Source: Lewinellaceae bacterium
GTDB lineage: Bacteria > Bacteroidota > Bacteroidia > Chitinophagales > Saprospiraceae
Assembly (NCBI GenBank): GCA_020636405.1
Contig: JACJXW010000006.1
Coordinates: 372,001 to 436,000 of the forward strand
Direction of reading: 5' to 3'
DNA length: 64,000 bases
The stretch's first letter is position 1, and each line of letters starts with the position of its first letter. The position numbers and the translations under genes are program-made. The notes under the pieces were generated by a model, which worked only from the letters and a program-made list of their open reading frames with translations, searched no databases and was not told the origin of the DNA. This document shows positions 1-9,001 of the stretch, piece by piece.

Positions 1-148
1 TCGCCCGGATGCGCGTCATGCCAAAAGGGCGCCCGGTGAGGGCGGAAAGGGCCAGGGCGGTGCGCACCATCTGGCCGCCCCCTTCGCCCCGGGAACCGTC
101 GATCTGGAGCATAATAGGGTTCATTTCGTCAAAGCTCCGGCGGAGCAT
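1..148 (-). CDS. rtcA: RNA 3'-terminal phosphate cyclase, N-terminal fragment
   Basis: This is the N-terminal part of RtcA, cut by the window edge. RtcA converts RNA 3'-phosphate ends to 2',3'-cyclic phosphates using ATP and works in RNA repair. Reverse translation shows the family's opening signature, IDGSRGEGGGQMVRTALALS, followed by TGRPFGMTRIRA. Three in-frame ATGs are possible, at 148, 124 and 112. Homologues usually begin a few residues before IDGS, so 124 or 112 may be the real start. An in-frame TAA lies upstream of 148. An AGGAGG at 169-174 is too far from 148 to decide the start. No RtcB ligase gene is visible in the window. Confidence 0.85.
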   Translation of the reverse strand, partial: MLRRSFDEMNPIMLQIDGSRGEGGGQMVRTALALSALTGRPFGMTRIRA

Positions 149-251
149 AAGCAGAATATCGCTGCTTTCCTCCTGTTAAGATAGGCATATCTGAATGGAT
201 TGTCTTATCGGAATTGTGTAAATTTCCGGGATACTTACCAAATCTTCTATT

Positions 252-581
252 ATGGCCCTTTCACAGGATTACATCGACTTTCTAATGGACCAGCTCTCCG
301 GCTTCGGAGAAGTGTCCTACAAAAAGATGTTCGGCGGCGCCGGCTTTTACAAGGATGGCGTTATGTTCGGCGGGATCATGTACGATGAGCTTCATTTCAA
401 GGTTGATGATGAAACCAGGCCACTTTATGAAGAACGTGGGATGAAGCCCTTTGCCCCCGGGAACAAGAAAACAAAAGGCTTGCCTTTATACTATTGTGTT
501 CCGGTAGAAGTAGTAGAAGACCGGGACGAACTGGCGCGTTGGGCGAGCCGGGCGCTAAAAGCAGCAAAAGGGGGAAAGTGA
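252..581 (+). CDS. TfoX N-terminal domain protein
   Basis: A 109-residue protein made only of a TfoX N-terminal domain (PF04993 type). Early residues show the family pattern MFGGAGFYKDGVMFG, followed by a strand-rich region ending in the PLYYCVPVEV segment and a basic tail. In Proteobacteria TfoX/Sxy activates competence genes. Stand-alone N-terminal domains of this size are common in Bacteroidota and their role is unknown. It lacks the C-terminal helix-hairpin-helix TfoX domain. It is divergent from rtcA and ends just before a convergent lipoprotein gene, so it is probably a single-gene unit. Confidence 0.85.
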   Translation: MALSQDYIDFLMDQLSGFGEVSYKKMFGGAGFYKDGVMFGGIMYDELHFKVDDETRPLYEERGMKPFAPGNKKTKGLPLYYCVPVEVVEDRDELARWASRALKAAKGGK

Positions 582-603
582 GGCAACCGCCTGTTGATGG
601 GGT

Positions 604-1353
604 TTATTGTTTCAGGAATTCAGGGTCAAAAGTTTTGATCGTCAGCTTCAATAGGCCTAAGAACTCATCAGCTGTTCCATCTATGGACCGCCTCACCCAA
701 AAACCAGGACAGACAAACCCTTCATAGACATCGTAACCTTCTGCTTCGATCGATTCGGCAAACCCCCGGAAAGACTCCTGCAGGAAATGGCTCGGTTCTG
801 AAAGGAAAACACTTTCTCCGTACTTTTTGGGTTCCTGGGCGACAATGGCTAAATAACCATCCATTACTTCCTGATTATTGGCGCCTACCTCATACGCCAG
901 ATAATAGGTGCGCAGGTATTGCTTCAGCTCACTGTCGTACAGCGCCTGGGCATTGGCGACGAAGACCTTACTACTGAACAGGCTGGACAGGCCTTTCTGT
1001 AACTGGGTTAAGAACTTGGGGTTGTACCGGCCGAATGTCCTGGCGCTGTTGTAATCGATGTCTTGTTGATGCGGCCCACTCAAGAAGGCCTTTTCTCCCA
1101 CGATGCTTTCCAGAACGGCTTTGCTTAGTACCTGTTTGGCGATCTGATACCTCCCTCTGATACCGCTTTCCGGTATCCAACTGCTGATACTTTCAGGGGC
1201 CAGGTCGGCATTCGTGCGCATATTTTGCCAGTCGGCAACGGCGAGTTTTATTTTTTCACCTAATTTTTCAGAGGAAAATCCTGGCTTGGTAGTACAGGCG
1301 AAGGTGCCTAATCCGGTGATGGCTAGAAGGGTCAGAAGTGTTCTAAGTTTCAT
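604..1353 (-). CDS. Predicted lipoprotein of unknown function
   Basis: A 249-residue protein with a short basic N terminus, a hydrophobic stretch and a lipobox-like end (GTFAC, Cys20), so probably exported and lipid-anchored. The mature part is mostly helical with no motif I recognise. Two further cysteines lie far apart, one in the FVCPGFW segment near the C terminus. It is convergent with the TfoX-domain gene, with only 22 bases between the stops. I cannot assign a function. Confidence 0.7.
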   Translation of the reverse strand: MKLRTLLTLLAITGLGTFACTTKPGFSSEKLGEKIKLAVADWQNMRTNADLAPESISSWIPESGIRGRYQIAKQVLSKAVLESIVGEKAFLSGPHQQDIDYNSARTFGRYNPKFLTQLQKGLSSLFSSKVFVANAQALYDSELKQYLRTYYLAYEVGANNQEVMDGYLAIVAQEPKKYGESVFLSEPSHFLQESFRGFAESIEAEGYDVYEGFVCPGFWVRRSIDGTADEFLGLLKLTIKTFDPEFLKQ

Positions 1354-1483
1354 TTTTTTTCTTCGAAAGGTAATACTTTTTCAGAGAATGGGAGCCGCAA
1401 GGGTAGGAAGATACCAGGGAGACAGGAGGAGGGCCCCAGTCATTGAATTTTGTTGTATGATTTGGAAGGATCTTACAATGGGC

Positions 1484-1514
1484 AAAAAAAAAGCCACTCC
1501 AAAAAGAGTGGCTT
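1484..1514 (-). terminator. Rho-independent terminator downstream of tRNA-Ala
   Basis: A 9-bp stem (1491-1499 with 1506-1514; AAGCCACTC/GAGTGGCTT) around a CAAAAA loop. Read on the minus strand it runs into nine T residues. It sits ten bases past the 3' end of the tRNA-Ala gene and is a convincing intrinsic terminator. Confidence 0.85.
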
Positions 1515-1523
1515 TAGTGTTTG

Positions 1524-1597
<74 letters not shown>

Positions 1598-1672
1598 TGC
1601 TTTTCAAAAGCGAATGCAAATTTAAAAGATTTCCGGAAAAAGAAAAGCCAAGGCTGAAATAATTTTTTCAAT

Positions 1673-3148
1673 TTACCGGATCCGCTCATAAATGTATACC
1701 CGTTCCTCAATCTGTTTGGCTAAACGGTATTTCTCTTCCAATAGTTCACTAAAATGGCTCTCATACTGAGGGCTGCGGAAGATCATGAACCTAGGCAGCA
1801 GGGCTTTGAGTTCCTGGAGTTCCTTCTCCTGGTCAATTTCCAGGGCTTCGACATGCTGGGCTTCCCAGAAAAGGGAAGGGTGTACGTAGGGGAGGGGCGG
1901 CAGCTTTCCCAGCAGGTGGTAAATGACCTGGTCATTGATGGTGTATACGACATCATCGGGGGTAAGCTGGGGCGCCAGAAAAGCCGCGATCTGCCTGGGG
2001 TAATCTGCTTTGAGGTAGTAGTCCTTGTACTGCAGGGAGAGATTGATAACGATCAGCAGGCCAAGTAGCGAATAACCAATCCTGGGCTGACGCAGCCATT
2101 GGAGCCTTTTGGGAAGTTCTTCCCTGCTTATTCCGAAGAACTCTCCGGCAAGGAAACTGAACGGAAGCATGAGCTGTATGAAATAATGCCCGAACAACTT
2201 GCCCGGCAGCATCACGGCCAAAAGCACAAGTGCCGCCCACAGCAGTCCAAACTGCCGCTGCTCCAGGTGGCCGCTCCTTCTGAACAGCACATAGTACACG
2301 AAAAAGGCTACCGGCAGAAAGCGCAGGTTAAAGTCCAGAAAGAACGTGACGTAATCCAGTAAATCCTTACTCTCCGGATAGCGGCTGCTCACCGTAAAGC
2401 TGTAAAACCAGAACGCTTCCAGGTGGCCGGTGTGCTGGTACCAGGCGAGGACGGTGAGGAAAGGCAGTGCCGCCCCAACGGCCATGACAATGGCTTTGGC
2501 CCATGCCGCTGCCCATTGTTCTTTACCAACCCTGGCCTGCCACAGCAGAAACAGGCCAAACGCCAGGCCATCAAATAAAACTACATACTTAATGACAAAA
2601 CCGATACCCAGGCTTAGCCCGGCAAGGAAATAACCCCAAAGAGGTGGACGGGAGCACCAGGCCCACAGGGCCAGCGCAGTGAATAGGTTGAAAAAAGTTT
2701 CCGTATTGGGCGAAACTCCATAATAAGTGAAGATGGAATTCAAAAAGAGATAGATCAGGCCTGCGGCGAAGGCAGCTTCCGGACGGCTCCCGAAAGACCG
2801 TTTCGCCCGATAGAGGAAAAATGACGTCAGTGCCAGCGTAGCGGCGGCGGCTATGCGGAATAAAAGTATGGATTTGCCAAGAACCAGTTGGAAGAAGGCA
2901 TAAACCAGAAAAATGCCGATCGGTTTGGTATCAATGAAGTCCACCTGATAGGTATGTCCTCTCAGTAGGGTATCTGAGATGACAATGTAGGTGGATTCGT
3001 CGTGGTTGATGACGCTGGGAAAAAACGAGAAGAAGCGCAGCAGTAACGCTACTCCCAGAAAGAGGAGGAAAATGAAGAGGGGACGAAATCGCTGCAATGC
3101 CTGATTATTTTCCGCCAAAGATATAAAATGATCGAAGTATTCTCTCAA
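1673..3148 (-). CDS. Glycosyltransferase family 39 (ArnT/PMT-like) membrane protein
   Basis: A 491-residue integral membrane protein of the GT-C fold. After the first membrane segment it has the acidic NHDESTY motif in the first outer loop, as expected for lipid-phosphosugar-dependent transferases of the ArnT/PMT type. About ten further hydrophobic segments follow, then a soluble C-terminal domain of ~100 residues. It probably moves a sugar from a polyprenyl carrier to a periplasmic acceptor; donor and acceptor cannot be told from sequence. The first start codon appears to be TTG at 3148, as no ATG lies before the first membrane span. The upstream gene ends 24 bases away. Confidence 0.8.
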   Translation of the reverse strand: MREYFDHFISLAENNQALQRFRPLFIFLLFLGVALLLRFFSFFPSVINHDESTYIVISDTLLRGHTYQVDFIDTKPIGIFLVYAFFQLVLGKSILLFRIAAAATLALTSFFLYRAKRSFGSRPEAAFAAGLIYLFLNSIFTYYGVSPNTETFFNLFTALALWAWCSRPPLWGYFLAGLSLGIGFVIKYVVLFDGLAFGLFLLWQARVGKEQWAAAWAKAIVMAVGAALPFLTVLAWYQHTGHLEAFWFYSFTVSSRYPESKDLLDYVTFFLDFNLRFLPVAFFVYYVLFRRSGHLEQRQFGLLWAALVLLAVMLPGKLFGHYFIQLMLPFSFLAGEFFGISREELPKRLQWLRQPRIGYSLLGLLIVINLSLQYKDYYLKADYPRQIAAFLAPQLTPDDVVYTINDQVIYHLLGKLPPLPYVHPSLFWEAQHVEALEIDQEKELQELKALLPRFMIFRSPQYESHFSELLEEKYRLAKQIEERVYIYERIR

Positions 3149-3172
3149 ATACCTCCGATTCCCCCTGACAAA

Positions 3173-3784
3173 CTACTCCCGCTTCCGCATCTCCCGCAAT
3201 ACCTTTTCGATCCGCTCAACGATATCATCTTCACTACTTTCTTTATTCAGGCTGGCCAGTTCATCTCCTAAAATTTCCATGGCCCTGTCCAGCTTCTCGA
3301 TCCGGGATTTGAGTTTTTCATAATCACCGGTTTCCCAATATGCTCCTTCGTCTGAAACCTCGAGGTCGTGCAGATATTTTCCCTTGAGATAGCGAAGCAG
3401 CCGGACGATAGCTACGTGAGCGTCCGCACCGGCAAACTGGGTTTTGACGGACTGCCACTTTGCCTGAGCCGGATAACCTTCAGAGGCGCTCATCGCAACC
3501 TGTGCCGGGGAGGAGATCACACAGGATGCATTAAAGAACAGATAAACCCATTCACTCCTGGGGTGCACCTGGAAACTGATGCCTTTAAGGGCTAACGTTC
3601 CCGTAATTTCGATCCCTCCGGTATCCGTATTGTCCAGTTTTGCGGTAGGCGGGCGGCTCCAGTCTTCATCCAGGATAGCGTATCTCCAATTCATCGCTTT
3701 GGCAATATCTTCTACCTCATCGGCCAATTGGTATATGGCGCGCTTGTCGGTTAGTGTTCCCCGGTAATGCAGGCTTAGGCCCAT
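3173..3784 (-). CDS. Conserved hypothetical protein, 203 residues
   Basis: I do not recognise this protein. It opens with MGLSLHYRG and a region that looks like an alpha/beta fold with the conserved-looking WRYAILDEDW and HPRSEWVYLFF segments. The C-terminal ~60 residues are a charged helical, probably coiled-coil, tail (KLKSRIEKLDRAMEIL onward). There is no signal peptide or membrane segment, so it is likely cytosolic. It is followed by the GT39 gene on the same strand (24-base gap) and preceded by ypdA (34-base gap), so the three may be co-transcribed. Confidence 0.7.
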   Translation of the reverse strand: MGLSLHYRGTLTDKRAIYQLADEVEDIAKAMNWRYAILDEDWSRPPTAKLDNTDTGGIEITGTLALKGISFQVHPRSEWVYLFFNASCVISSPAQVAMSASEGYPAQAKWQSVKTQFAGADAHVAIVRLLRYLKGKYLHDLEVSDEGAYWETGDYEKLKSRIEKLDRAMEILGDELASLNKESSEDDIVERIEKVLREMRKRE

Positions 3785-3818
3785 AATTTTGATATTATTA
3801 TCTCGGTTAACGAATCTC

Positions 3819-4814
3819 TTAATGCGCCACGAGCTGTTCCAGTCGTTTTTTCACCTGGCTGATGATCAACTCACCATGGTCCCGGGTATTCTCAATGAAG
3901 AGTTTGCTGGTCTCCATTCCGGCGCAGAGCACTCCTGCCAGGTAGACATTGGGCAGGCTGGCCTCCAATGTATCGGGGTTGTGGATGGGAATGCGGGGTT
4001 CTTCGCCAGGGATATCCAGTCCCAGATTCTCCAGCAAGGTGTAGTTGGGGACATAACCCGTCATGGCCAGCACCCAGTCGTTGTCGATGGTTAACGTACC
4101 TTCCGGAGTTTGTAGTACGGCTTCCCGTGGGTGTATTTCCTGGACGGAAGAATTGAAATAAGCTTTAATGCTGCCCTCCTGTATCCGGTTCTCGATGTCC
4201 GGCTTGATCCAGTATTTGACCCCTTTGTAGATCTTGTCATCCCGGATAGCCATGGTTACCTGCGCGCCTTTTCTCCAGATCTCCAGGGCTACCTGGCATG
4301 CAGAGTTGGCGGCGCCCACTACCAGTACTTTTTGTCCAACATAAGGATGGGCGTCGTCATAGTAATGTTTTACTTTGGGCAGGCTCTCCCCCCGCACATT
4401 CATCAGCCGGGGAGTATCGTAGAAGCCGGTGGCAACGACAACAGAGTGGGTTTCGTACTGCCCTTTATCCGTAAATATCCGGTACTGCCCCTGACGTGTG
4501 TCCCGGAGCTGCTCCATGCGTTGTACCGTCTCGTAGGTGCGCACCCTCAGGCCGAAGCTCTGCTGCAGGCGCCGATAGTACTCCAGCGCCTCCCTGCGTG
4601 TGGGTTTTTCACCGTGCGAAATAAAGGGGGTCTCTCCGATCTCCAGCAATTTGGAAGTAGAAAAAAAGGTCATATTCACCGGGAAGTGGTAAATGGAATT
4701 AACCAGCACCCCTTTTTCAAGAACCAGGTAGTCAATGCCTGCTCTTTCGGCGGCGATAGCACAATTCAATCCGGTTGGGCCACCACCTATGATGATCAGG
4801 TCATGGATATTCAT
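3819..4814 (-). CDS. ypdA: YpdA-family bacillithiol disulfide reductase (Thr replaces Cys14)
   Basis: A 331-residue FAD/NAD(P)H oxidoreductase of the YpdA (Bdr) family, which reduces oxidised bacillithiol in Firmicutes. An N-terminal Rossmann motif GGGPTG lies at residues 10-15 and the YpdA hallmark FFSTSKLLEIG at about 49-59. A second nucleotide-binding motif VGAANS lies at 165-170. Length matches the family. In characterised YpdA the first motif is GGGPCG and its Cys14 is reported to matter for catalysis; here it is Thr14. A bacilliredoxin gene lies 31 kb away (35659-36072), consistent with a low-molecular-weight thiol system. Substrate is inferred from family only. Confidence 0.85.
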   Translation of the reverse strand: MNIHDLIIIGGGPTGLNCAIAAERAGIDYLVLEKGVLVNSIYHFPVNMTFFSTSKLLEIGETPFISHGEKPTRREALEYYRRLQQSFGLRVRTYETVQRMEQLRDTRQGQYRIFTDKGQYETHSVVVATGFYDTPRLMNVRGESLPKVKHYYDDAHPYVGQKVLVVGAANSACQVALEIWRKGAQVTMAIRDDKIYKGVKYWIKPDIENRIQEGSIKAYFNSSVQEIHPREAVLQTPEGTLTIDNDWVLAMTGYVPNYTLLENLGLDIPGEEPRIPIHNPDTLEASLPNVYLAGVLCAGMETSKLFIENTRDHGELIISQVKKRLEQLVAH

Positions 4815-4886
4815 AATAGCATTTTCCTTTTACAATTGAGCGGTTTACCGTAGAGGGAACAACCAAAGGCAGCCGGAGGTTTTATC

Positions 4887-6818
4887 TTACTGTCGGGCAT
4901 AGAGCTGCCGCATGATCGTAGAGAAAAGGTTTTCCGGGCGTATGGGCTTGACGATGTAATCGTTGATGCCTACCATAAAGCAACGTTCCTGTTCCTGTTT
5001 GGATTCATTTGCGGTCAGAGCGATGATCGGGATATTGGACTTTTTACGGATCTTTATCGTCGCTTCGATCCCGTCCAGGATAGGCATCTGCAGGTCCATC
5101 AGAATGATGTCGTAATTTTTTTTAGCGGCTTTTTCACAAGCCTCCTGCCCGTTTTGGGCAACTTCCACCTCTGCAAATTCCGACCAACCGGCCAGCATTC
5201 GTTTGGTGGCCAGCCGGTGCAGGTCGTGGTCTTCGACCAGTAATATCCTGACCAGGGCCTCCGGGGCTTCAGGGATCGGTACTTTTTCTGCTTCGGGAAC
5301 CCTCATCGGAAGGTCAACTTTAAGCGTGATTCCCTTATTGCTTTTAGACTGGGCATCAAACGCCCCGCCCATTGCCCGGATCAGTTTGGAAGAGATGATA
5401 ATGGGGAGGTAAGCCGGCCGTTGCCGATTGTTGGCTTTTTCTTCTTCCTCTTGTTCCAATGCCTGCCGGATGCTATCCGCTGTGATGGAACGGTTCTGGA
5501 AAGTAACGGTAAAAGTGAGTAGGGAAGGGGGGCGGCGGTTGCCTTTGGGCTGAGCGGAAAAGGTTATTTTTTGTCCTTGCTCTCCGTTTCGGATAGCCGT
5601 TTCCAGGAGATTGTAGAGGATCTGGGAGAATTTCTGGGCATCAGTAGAGATTACCGAAGGGAGATTGTCCGACAGTTCGAAGTTTATGGATACGCCTGCC
5701 TGGTCGCTTCTGATCTTGGAAACGTTCTTCAGGATCTGAAAAACTTCATCGAGCACCAGTTTGGTATATTTCACATCTACCTTTTCCTCCTTCAGGATGG
5801 ATAGGTTGAGCCAGTTATTGAGGGCAAAAGAGAGGTCATCGAGAGAGGATTTCAACCCACTGATAAAATCCCTTTGTTGTTCGGACAGAGGGCTGTTGTC
5901 CAATAGGTACAGGAAGTTGACCATAGATGCAACAGGGGTCCTGATGTTGAAATTGAATTCCGAGAGCAGGTCTTCCTCAATGGCGACCGGAGCAGAATCT
6001 GCCGGTTGTACCGACTGATCCTCCAGTCCATGCGCCAGTTTGAGTTCTGTGACATCCTGAACCCCCCCGACCAGCAATATGCGGTTTGACTGTTCGTCGT
6101 AGTTGACCTGTGCTTTTACCTGCAAATGGCGGACATTGGTGTTTTCAATAACGGCCCGGTGTTCAATATGATGGGCCTGCCCGTCTTTAATGGCTTCTTC
6201 AAAGAACGCTTCTACCTTTTCCCGGTCTTCAACGTGCACATATTTGATATAGTCGGACAGGGTGGGTTCGAAACTGAATGGGGAAAAACCAAAGAAGCGG
6301 AAGATCTCTTCGTCCCATTTCATGGCGTTATTGACAATGTCCATCTCCCATTTGCCAAAGCGCGCGATCTGGTGGGCCAGCTGATTGCGGCGTTCACTGT
6401 GGCTAAGTTCTTTAGCTTTTTCCTGCAGTTTGGCCTGTGTTTCGAAGCGCTGCAGGGAGTATCGGATGGTGCGTGCCAGTATGCGGGAATCGAAATCCCC
6501 TTTGACGAGAAAATCCTGAGCGCCAGCCCTGACGGATTGGATGCCCATTATCTCGTTTTTGAATCCTGTAAGAACAATGACGGGGATATCGGGGGCTTTT
6601 TCCCGGAATAGCTGTACGGTCTTGAACCCTTCCACATCCACCAGTTTAAGGTCGAGCAATACCAGGTCGACATTGTGCTCTTTGAGGAATTCCAGCCCGG
6701 CGCTCAACGATTCGGATTTAAAAAGGGTGTGCTTCATCGCCGCGTCCTTAAGATAAGCTTCGATCAGTGCAACATCTGCAGGGTTATCCTCGATGATAAG
6801 AATGTTAGTATTACTCAT
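4887..6818 (-). CDS. Hybrid two-component protein: REC - PAS - degenerate histidine kinase - REC
   Basis: A 643-residue cytosolic signalling protein. An N-terminal receiver (about 5-120) has acceptor Asp56 and Lys106. A PAS/PAC domain spans about 145-260. A HisKA/HATPase-like region spans about 280-505, and a C-terminal receiver (about 523-640) has Asp575 and Lys624. The kinase core is degenerate. The H-box reads FNIRTP (290-295), with Phe290 where the phospho-histidine belongs. A possible N-box (NLLETAIRN, 403-411) remains, but I see no DxGxG, and the usual GLGL segment is LPII (471-474). It probably receives phosphate or acts as a scaffold. An Rcp1-type regulator gene lies just upstream, so the two may form one unit. 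Confidence 0.85.
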   Translation of the reverse strand: MSNTNILIIEDNPADVALIEAYLKDAAMKHTLFKSESLSAGLEFLKEHNVDLVLLDLKLVDVEGFKTVQLFREKAPDIPVIVLTGFKNEIMGIQSVRAGAQDFLVKGDFDSRILARTIRYSLQRFETQAKLQEKAKELSHSERRNQLAHQIARFGKWEMDIVNNAMKWDEEIFRFFGFSPFSFEPTLSDYIKYVHVEDREKVEAFFEEAIKDGQAHHIEHRAVIENTNVRHLQVKAQVNYDEQSNRILLVGGVQDVTELKLAHGLEDQSVQPADSAPVAIEEDLLSEFNFNIRTPVASMVNFLYLLDNSPLSEQQRDFISGLKSSLDDLSFALNNWLNLSILKEEKVDVKYTKLVLDEVFQILKNVSKIRSDQAGVSINFELSDNLPSVISTDAQKFSQILYNLLETAIRNGEQGQKITFSAQPKGNRRPPSLLTFTVTFQNRSITADSIRQALEQEEEEKANNRQRPAYLPIIISSKLIRAMGGAFDAQSKSNKGITLKVDLPMRVPEAEKVPIPEAPEALVRILLVEDHDLHRLATKRMLAGWSEFAEVEVAQNGQEACEKAAKKNYDIILMDLQMPILDGIEATIKIRKKSNIPIIALTANESKQEQERCFMVGINDYIVKPIRPENLFSTIMRQLYARQ

Positions 6819-6896
6819 ACGATGTCTTGCGCTTTCCTGGCCGTCGAATGTAACGGCAGCTAGCAGGTCGAGTCAGCCTCTTCTTTGCCCGGCAAA

Positions 6897-7343
6897 TTAT
6901 ACTACCATACTGGGCAAAATAGCAGTTGAAAGCCAGAACTCCTCTATTTTATGAATGATATTAAAAAAGTCATCAAAATCTATAGGCTTTATGATAAAAC
7001 AGTTGGCGTGAAGTTCGTAACATTTAAGGATATCGGAGCCCGCATTGGAAGTGGTCAGGACCACCACCGGTATCCGTTTGAGCTGGGGGTCGTCCTTGAT
7101 CTCTTTCAATACCTCCCGCCCATCCCACTTTGGGAGGTTGAGGTCCAGCAGGATGAGGTCGGGCGTTATTTTTTCAGCGTATTTTTCTTCCTTACGCAGG
7201 TATTTCAAGGCTTCGACGCCATCGGCCACTACTTCAAGGGTGACCTCTTTTTTCCCTTCTTTAAAAGCTTCCTGTGTCAGCCGGACGTCACCGGGGTTAT
7301 CTTCAATCAATAAAATACTGTACGGACGAGTTCTGTTTACCAT
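6897..7343 (-). CDS. Response regulator, Rcp1-like single receiver
   Basis: A 148-residue stand-alone receiver of the Rcp1 type, which usually pairs with phytochrome-like or PAS-containing kinases. Acidic residues ED lie near 14-15, the phospho-acceptor is Asp67 in LLDLNLPKWDG, Thr97/98 are in VVLTTSN, and Lys119 is in IIKP. There is no output domain, so it acts through protein contacts. I chose ATG at 7343 (MVNRTRPYS); ATG 7349 and TTG 7361 are alternatives. The next gene on this strand is the hybrid REC-PAS protein, 78 bases downstream, suggesting a phosphorelay in one transcript. Confidence 0.88.
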   Translation of the reverse strand: MVNRTRPYSILLIEDNPGDVRLTQEAFKEGKKEVTLEVVADGVEALKYLRKEEKYAEKITPDLILLDLNLPKWDGREVLKEIKDDPQLKRIPVVVLTTSNAGSDILKCYELHANCFIIKPIDFDDFFNIIHKIEEFWLSTAILPSMVV

Positions 7344-7718
7344 CAGCATGTTGGGTTTCAATAGTTGATAATGCTAGTCTTATACAGTTGTCTTGGTATA
7401 AGTAGATGGACATAGATAGTAAAGCAGAAAACCGGGCTAAGCCCTTGATATTCAGTTCTTCGCTAATTCACTAATTTACTAATTCATCCATATACTTAGT
7501 ATAGAAGAAGCAGGCCTGGTTTTCTGGCTGGCCTGGTATTGCGCCTCCGCTCTAAAAAGCGATTGGAAAATAATGGTTGTGTGTTTTATCCTAAAAATAC
7601 AGCTTTTTTAGTTCCGGCCCTGGCCTGGGTTCGAAATTTATTGAAAAGATGGCATATTTTGGCCCATTATCTATTCGTCTGCATGCCTTCATGCCTATAT
7701 TTGCCCAAATTCCGGTAT
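7344..7718. other. Divergent intergenic region with short inverted and direct repeats
   Basis: No gene is supported here. An inverted repeat CTTATAC-N10-GTATAAG lies at 7379-7402 and a related TATAC-TTA-GTATA at about 7491-7503. Three copies of CTAATT(C/T)A lie at about 7463-7486. These could be operators or remnants of a small repeat. A perfect Bacteroidota -7 box, TATATTTG, lies at 7696-7703, only 15 bases before the chosen ATG of the prenyl synthase, with no clear -33 TTTG. A reading frame continues upstream to 7539 but lacks conserved content. Confidence 0.5.
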
Positions 7719-8696
7719 ATGCAAACCATAGAACAACTTCGTGGCCTTTTTGAGGAATATCTTGAAGCCAATGCTTTTACCCAACAACCGAAGGAGCTGT
7801 ACGCTCCCATGGCTTACGTCATGGGTATGGGAGGTAAACGCCTGCGTCCTGTTTTTGCCCTTATGGGCGCTCAGCTATTCAGCAGCCGGTTACACGCCGC
7901 TCTACCGGTGGCCATGGCTGTCGAGGTATTTCACAACTTCAGCCTCGTTCACGATGACATCATGGATGAAGCGCCCCTGCGCCGGGGCAAGGCTACCGTT
8001 CATCACAAGTACGGCCTCAATGCCGGTATCCTTTCCGGAGATGCCATGTTGATCTACGCCTATGAGTTCATTCGGCAGGCGGAAAACCAACCGGCCATTC
8101 CCCGACTCCTCCACGTGTTCAATCGCGTGGCCATTGAAGTGTGTGAAGGCCAACAGTATGACATGAATTTTGAACAGCGGCAGGATGTCAGGATCGAGGA
8201 TTACCTCCTGATGATCGAGTTGAAAACTGCAGCACTCATCGGGGGCAGCCTGGTGTTGGGCGCCCTGTCTGTAGGTGCTCCGGAACAGGATATTGAAAAG
8301 CTGATGGCTTTCGGCCGCAATATCGGAGTGGCCTTCCAATTGCAGGACGATATCCTCGACACCTTCGGCGACCCCCGGAAATTCGGAAAAAAGGTTGGTG
8401 GCGATATCGCCCAGAACAAGAAGACCTTTCTCATCCTTAAGGCACTGGAACTGGCTCAGGGCGAAACGCGGGACAAACTGGCTGGCTACATGTCTACTAA
8501 CCCCGAAGATGAAGCTCAAAAGATCAGGGAAGTAACTGCAATCCTCCGGCAGCTCCATATCCCGGAATGGGCGGAAAAGATGAAAGAACAGTTCCAGGAG
8601 ACGGCACTGGCAGCCCTGGCAGGTATTGCCGTTCCGGAAGAACGCAAAGCTCCCCTCCGGGAGATGTCCCTTCGCCTGATGCAGCGCGAGTCATGA
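7719..8696 (+). CDS. Polyprenyl (geranylgeranyl/farnesyl-type) diphosphate synthase
   Basis: A trans-isoprenyl diphosphate synthase of 325 residues that condenses isopentenyl diphosphate onto allylic primers. The GGKRLRP motif lies at 38-44. The first Asp-rich motif DDIMD is at 79-83 and the second, DDILD, at 210-214, so the enzyme looks active. Phe74 lies five residues before the first Asp motif, which usually favours a short C15-C20 product; this is inference. The open frame extends back to 7539, but the ATG at 7719 gives the usual family start (MQTIEQLRGLFEEYL), and a -7 promoter box lies inside the extension. Confidence 0.92.
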   Translation: MQTIEQLRGLFEEYLEANAFTQQPKELYAPMAYVMGMGGKRLRPVFALMGAQLFSSRLHAALPVAMAVEVFHNFSLVHDDIMDEAPLRRGKATVHHKYGLNAGILSGDAMLIYAYEFIRQAENQPAIPRLLHVFNRVAIEVCEGQQYDMNFEQRQDVRIEDYLLMIELKTAALIGGSLVLGALSVGAPEQDIEKLMAFGRNIGVAFQLQDDILDTFGDPRKFGKKVGGDIAQNKKTFLILKALELAQGETRDKLAGYMSTNPEDEAQKIREVTAILRQLHIPEWAEKMKEQFQETALAALAGIAVPEERKAPLREMSLRLMQRES

Positions 8697-9001
8697 GCAT
8701 AAACAAATAGGGAACAGGGTTTGCAGCCTACCGTTTCACCTGCGAGGCCGGAAGGGCGTATGGAAAAGAATACCCCGCGAGCGATTCCGTGCTAAACAAA
8801 AAGGAGCAACCACCGAAGCGGTTACCCCTCACACTATGAAACACTATATGTTTATTCTATTCGGAGTAACATCAAGGTTAATGCGATCAGGAAACAGGGA
8901 ACGAAGCCCTATAGGGATATAGACATGGGAAGTTGAAACTGAAAGGTACAGGTAATACTGTAAAAAAAAGCAAATATAAAGGTAGAAAGTAATTTCTGAA
9001 A
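8697..9001. other. Convergent intergenic region
   Basis: No coding potential seen. The region is visibly AT-rich toward the right and contains one likely minus-strand terminator hairpin at 8800-8825. Nothing else is supported. Confidence 0.5.
8800..8825 (-). terminator. Probable terminator with UUCG tetraloop
   Basis: On the minus strand AACCGC-TTCG-GTGGTT forms a 6-bp stem with a stable TTCG loop (8810-8825), followed after GCTCC by five T residues. It lies ~180 bases past the stop of the GNAT gene and would end that transcript. The stem is short, so confidence is moderate. Confidence 0.45.
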
